This document shows positions 4,437 through 5,995 of a DNA stretch of 5,995 bases, piece after piece. The position numbers and the translations under genes were made by a program. The notes under the pieces are model-generated. The model saw only the letters and a program-made list of their open reading frames with translations. It was not told the DNA's origin and did not search any database. This stretch comes from Methanobacteriota archaeon. GTDB taxonomy: Archaea > Methanobacteriota > Methanobacteria > Methanobacteriales > Methanobacteriaceae. How positions within the stretch are numbered: the stretch's first letter is position 1; each line of letters begins with the position of its first letter. Where the stretch lies: contig JAEYSH010000238.1 in assembly GCA_023434825.1 (NCBI GenBank), forward strand, positions 1 through 5,995. Direction: 5' to 3'.

Positions 4437-5777
4437 TTATTTATGAGCCGCACCCTCAGCACAATAATAGAATTCTGTTAATCCATATTCTCCTTGTATT
4501 GGGCATTCACCACAAAGACAACCACGTTTTTCGAGATCGCATTCAGTTTTACCTTGAGAACAGAATAGACGCTGACCTCTGTTACTCATACATTCATTAC
4601 GAGTTGGACATCCAGGACAAAGGCATCTGCTGGCATTTTCTTTATTATATGGAACAATTATTTCTCCTTCCGCTTTGATTATAGAACTAACACGGAATAT
4701 ATTCCCTGCGGCAGCACGCATCTGGCCATTTTTTTCACCATGTAGATCTGTAAAATATAATCCTCCTGGGCCAAAAGCTATCCCGCAAGGACTTGCAGCG
4801 TGTTCTCCCATGTATCTTACAAAAATATCAAACGATTTAACAGCTGTACCATCTTCATTAAGCGCCATCTTTACTATTTTCTTTCCCTTAATAGCGGGAC
4901 CTGTTTCATATGAACCTCCGAAAAATGCGACAAATAATTCATCTTCAAATTCATAGGGGAATTCTCCATTCTGCATGAAATCAAGTGCAGTTATCCCCTG
5001 ACTTAAATTAGACCAGAATAATGAATTTTGCCTCATTGTCTTGGGCCAGCCATAGTTTTTTCCAGATTCTACTTTAGCAATCCTATCGTCATATGCAGGC
5101 CCATTATCGGCAATATACAACGATTTATCACTTTTACGCCACTTTGCACCGAAAGGATTTCTAAAACCCTTTGCAAAAACGGGACTATCTGGATTAGGGT
5201 TATCTTCTGGAATACTCCCATCTAGATTCATACGTAGAACTTTTCCTCTAAGATCATTATCATCCTGGGCTACTTCTGGATTTACCATTCCCTCTCCAAG
5301 ATTTACATATAATTTACCATCAAATCCTATTGTAATGGCCTGCATCTGGTGAGCTGCTTTAATTGAAGGTATATCTTCAAGGATAGTTTCCATTGATTTC
5401 ATTTTTAAACCATCATCGCTTTTAAGCCGTGCTAATTTATTTTTTACATCACCATTATCCTCATAAATCATTGAAACAAATAAATCTCCACTTTCAGGCT
5501 CAACACATATTCCAGTTAAGCCCGATTCTCCAGTACCTGGAAATTCATAGTTTGGTTCATAGTTTAGAAGATTTTCAGCATAGGTATGTACTTTCCAGTC
5601 GTTGGTAATTGTTTTAACATTACCATATAACTCTGTAACATATAATAAAGGATCCTCAGGATTATCTGTAGGGTCCTGAACAAATGCAAGGTTTACAGGT
5701 AGTTCTAATCCTGTAACCATCGTTTCAATCTTAAATCGTGGAAAAGTCCACCATATTTTATCAATATTTTCATCCAT
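4437..5777 (-). CDS. Glucose/sorbosone dehydrogenase-like beta-propeller fused to a C-terminal DUF2769 domain
   Basis: The 446-residue protein has two parts. Residues 15-368 form a GSDH-type six-bladed propeller, the fold of soluble PQQ-dependent aldose dehydrogenases. His143 (AAHQMQAITIGFDGKLYV) sits where the catalytic His of that family lies. LRGKVLRMNLDGSIPEDNP (177-194) and GFRNPFG (204-210) are family signatures, with Arg206-Asn207 at the cofactor site. DNGPAYDD (224-231) and GKNYGWP (239-245) match the calcium/PQQ loop. Residues 371-446 are a DUF2769 domain with cysteines at 385, 387, 390, 396, 406, 413, 420, 422, 425 and 439, exactly the spacing of the three following proteins. No signal peptide is seen (MDENIDKIWW), so it is probably cytoplasmic, unlike most known relatives. 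AGGTGAT lies three bases before the ATG. Dehydrogenase activity is likely from the motifs, but substrate and cofactor are unproven; a non-enzymatic propeller remains possible. Confidence 0.88.
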   Translation of the reverse strand: MDENIDKIWWTFPRFKIETMVTGLELPVNLAFVQDPTDNPEDPLLYVTELYGNVKTITNDWKVHTYAENLLNYEPNYEFPGTGESGLTGICVEPESGDLFVSMIYEDNGDVKNKLARLKSDDGLKMKSMETILEDIPSIKAAHQMQAITIGFDGKLYVNLGEGMVNPEVAQDDNDLRGKVLRMNLDGSIPEDNPNPDSPVFAKGFRNPFGAKWRKSDKSLYIADNGPAYDDRIAKVESGKNYGWPKTMRQNSLFWSNLSQGITALDFMQNGEFPYEFEDELFVAFFGGSYETGPAIKGKKIVKMALNEDGTAVKSFDIFVRYMGEHAASPCGIAFGPGGLYFTDLHGEKNGQMRAAAGNIFRVSSIIKAEGEIIVPYNKENASRCLCPGCPTRNECMSNRGQRLFCSQGKTECDLEKRGCLCGECPIQGEYGLTEFYYCAEGAAHK

Positions 5778-5858
5778 AAAATCACCTATCAGTATATTAT
5801 TTATTAATAATAATTAATAAAAGTTTATTATAATTTAAAAAACATTCTTCTTTTAGTT
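5778..5858 (-). promoter_or_regulatory. Likely promoter region of the DUF2769 cluster
   Basis: This 81-base AT-rich gap lies between the stop of the transporter gene and the fusion gene, both on the minus strand. TATA-like stretches (TTTATTAAT and AATAATATA on the minus strand, about 5793-5823) could drive the four-gene cluster. The sequence is too AT-rich to single out one box, and read-through from the transporter gene is also possible. Confidence 0.35.
5781..5787 (-). promoter_or_regulatory. Ribosome binding site of the propeller-DUF2769 fusion gene
   Basis: On the minus strand this reads AGGTGAT, three bases before ATG 5777. It supports the full-length start and the absence of an N-terminal signal peptide. 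Confidence 0.75.
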
Positions 5859-5995
5859 TTAGGATAAAGTTATAATGATAACACCTATAACCATAATTGC
5901 AGCGCCTAATAATCTTCCTTTTATTCCTTTCTCTTTAAATATAAGGTAACCAAACAAAACACTCATTATTGTGCTTGTCCTTTTTATCGCAATTA
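5859..5995 (-). CDS. EamA/DMT-family transporter, C-terminal end (5' part outside the window)
   Basis: The last 44 codons of a minus-strand gene are visible and end at TAA (5859-5861). The visible residues begin IAIKRTSTIMSVLFGYLIFKE and continue through GIKGRLLGAAIMVIGVIII to the end. This is the typical end of an EamA-domain (drug/metabolite transporter superfamily) protein: a helix beginning near a conserved Arg-Thr/Ser-Ser, a short basic-acidic turn (FKEKGIKGR), then LLGAAIMVIGVIII as the final membrane helix. The full protein would be expected to have about 10 helices; single-domain four-helix members also exist, and the window does not show which this is. The substrate cannot be told. 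It lies upstream of the propeller-DUF2769 gene on the same strand with an 81-base gap. Confidence 0.75.
   Translation of the reverse strand, partial: IAIKRTSTIMSVLFGYLIFKEKGIKGRLLGAAIMVIGVIIITLS

Noticed and set aside
4437..4730. Frameshift or read-through joining two separate genes in the propeller-DUF2769 protein
   Set aside because: The frame is continuous, and the domain joins through a short linker at about residues 364-372 without an internal Met or ribosome binding site, so a true fusion is the simpler reading.
4675..5225. Plus-strand open frames opposite the propeller gene
   Set aside because: They lie antisense to a recognised enzyme fold and show no family similarity that I can see.

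Overview
The window looks like chromosomal DNA from a methanogenic archaeon of the Methanobacterium type. The case rests on an initiator tRNA with the archaeal A1-U72 pair behind a TTTATATA TATA box, an archaeal-style RNase P RNA, AGGTGAT Shine-Dalgarno sites, AT-rich spacers, and cysteine-rich proteins that match DUF2769, a family I associate with methanogens. The genus is inferred from gene content and not proven.

Left part (1-960), plus strand. The end of a coiled-coil protein runs in from outside the window. It is followed by a small DUF1622 membrane protein, a terminator-like hairpin, and a single initiator tRNA-Met gene with its own promoter.

Middle part (961-2719). The RNase P RNA gene lies at about 1237-1541. 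The best TATA box for it lies about 170 bases further upstream, and the space between holds a chain of hairpins. The chain is flanked by two near-copies of the 5' strand of helix P1, as if a hairpin element had landed at the start of the RNase P RNA. Downstream is a DJ-1/PfpI-family gene. After it come a stray copy of the RNase P RNA 3' end sequence and a second, related hairpin block.

Right part (2720-5995). A six-helix membrane protein of the GAP/SfLAP type (LysE superfamily) is on the plus strand. On the minus strand is the most striking locus: a four-gene run that begins with a soluble glucose/sorbosone dehydrogenase-like beta-propeller carrying a DUF2769 domain at its C-terminus. Three stand-alone DUF2769 proteins of 76-86 residues follow. 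All four domains share exactly the same ten-cysteine spacing, so this is a tandem amplification of a probable metal-binding module with one copy fused to an enzyme. The genes are 14-38 bases apart, each with its own ribosome binding site, which fits one operon. The C-terminal end of an EamA/DMT-type transporter gene enters from the right edge on the minus strand.
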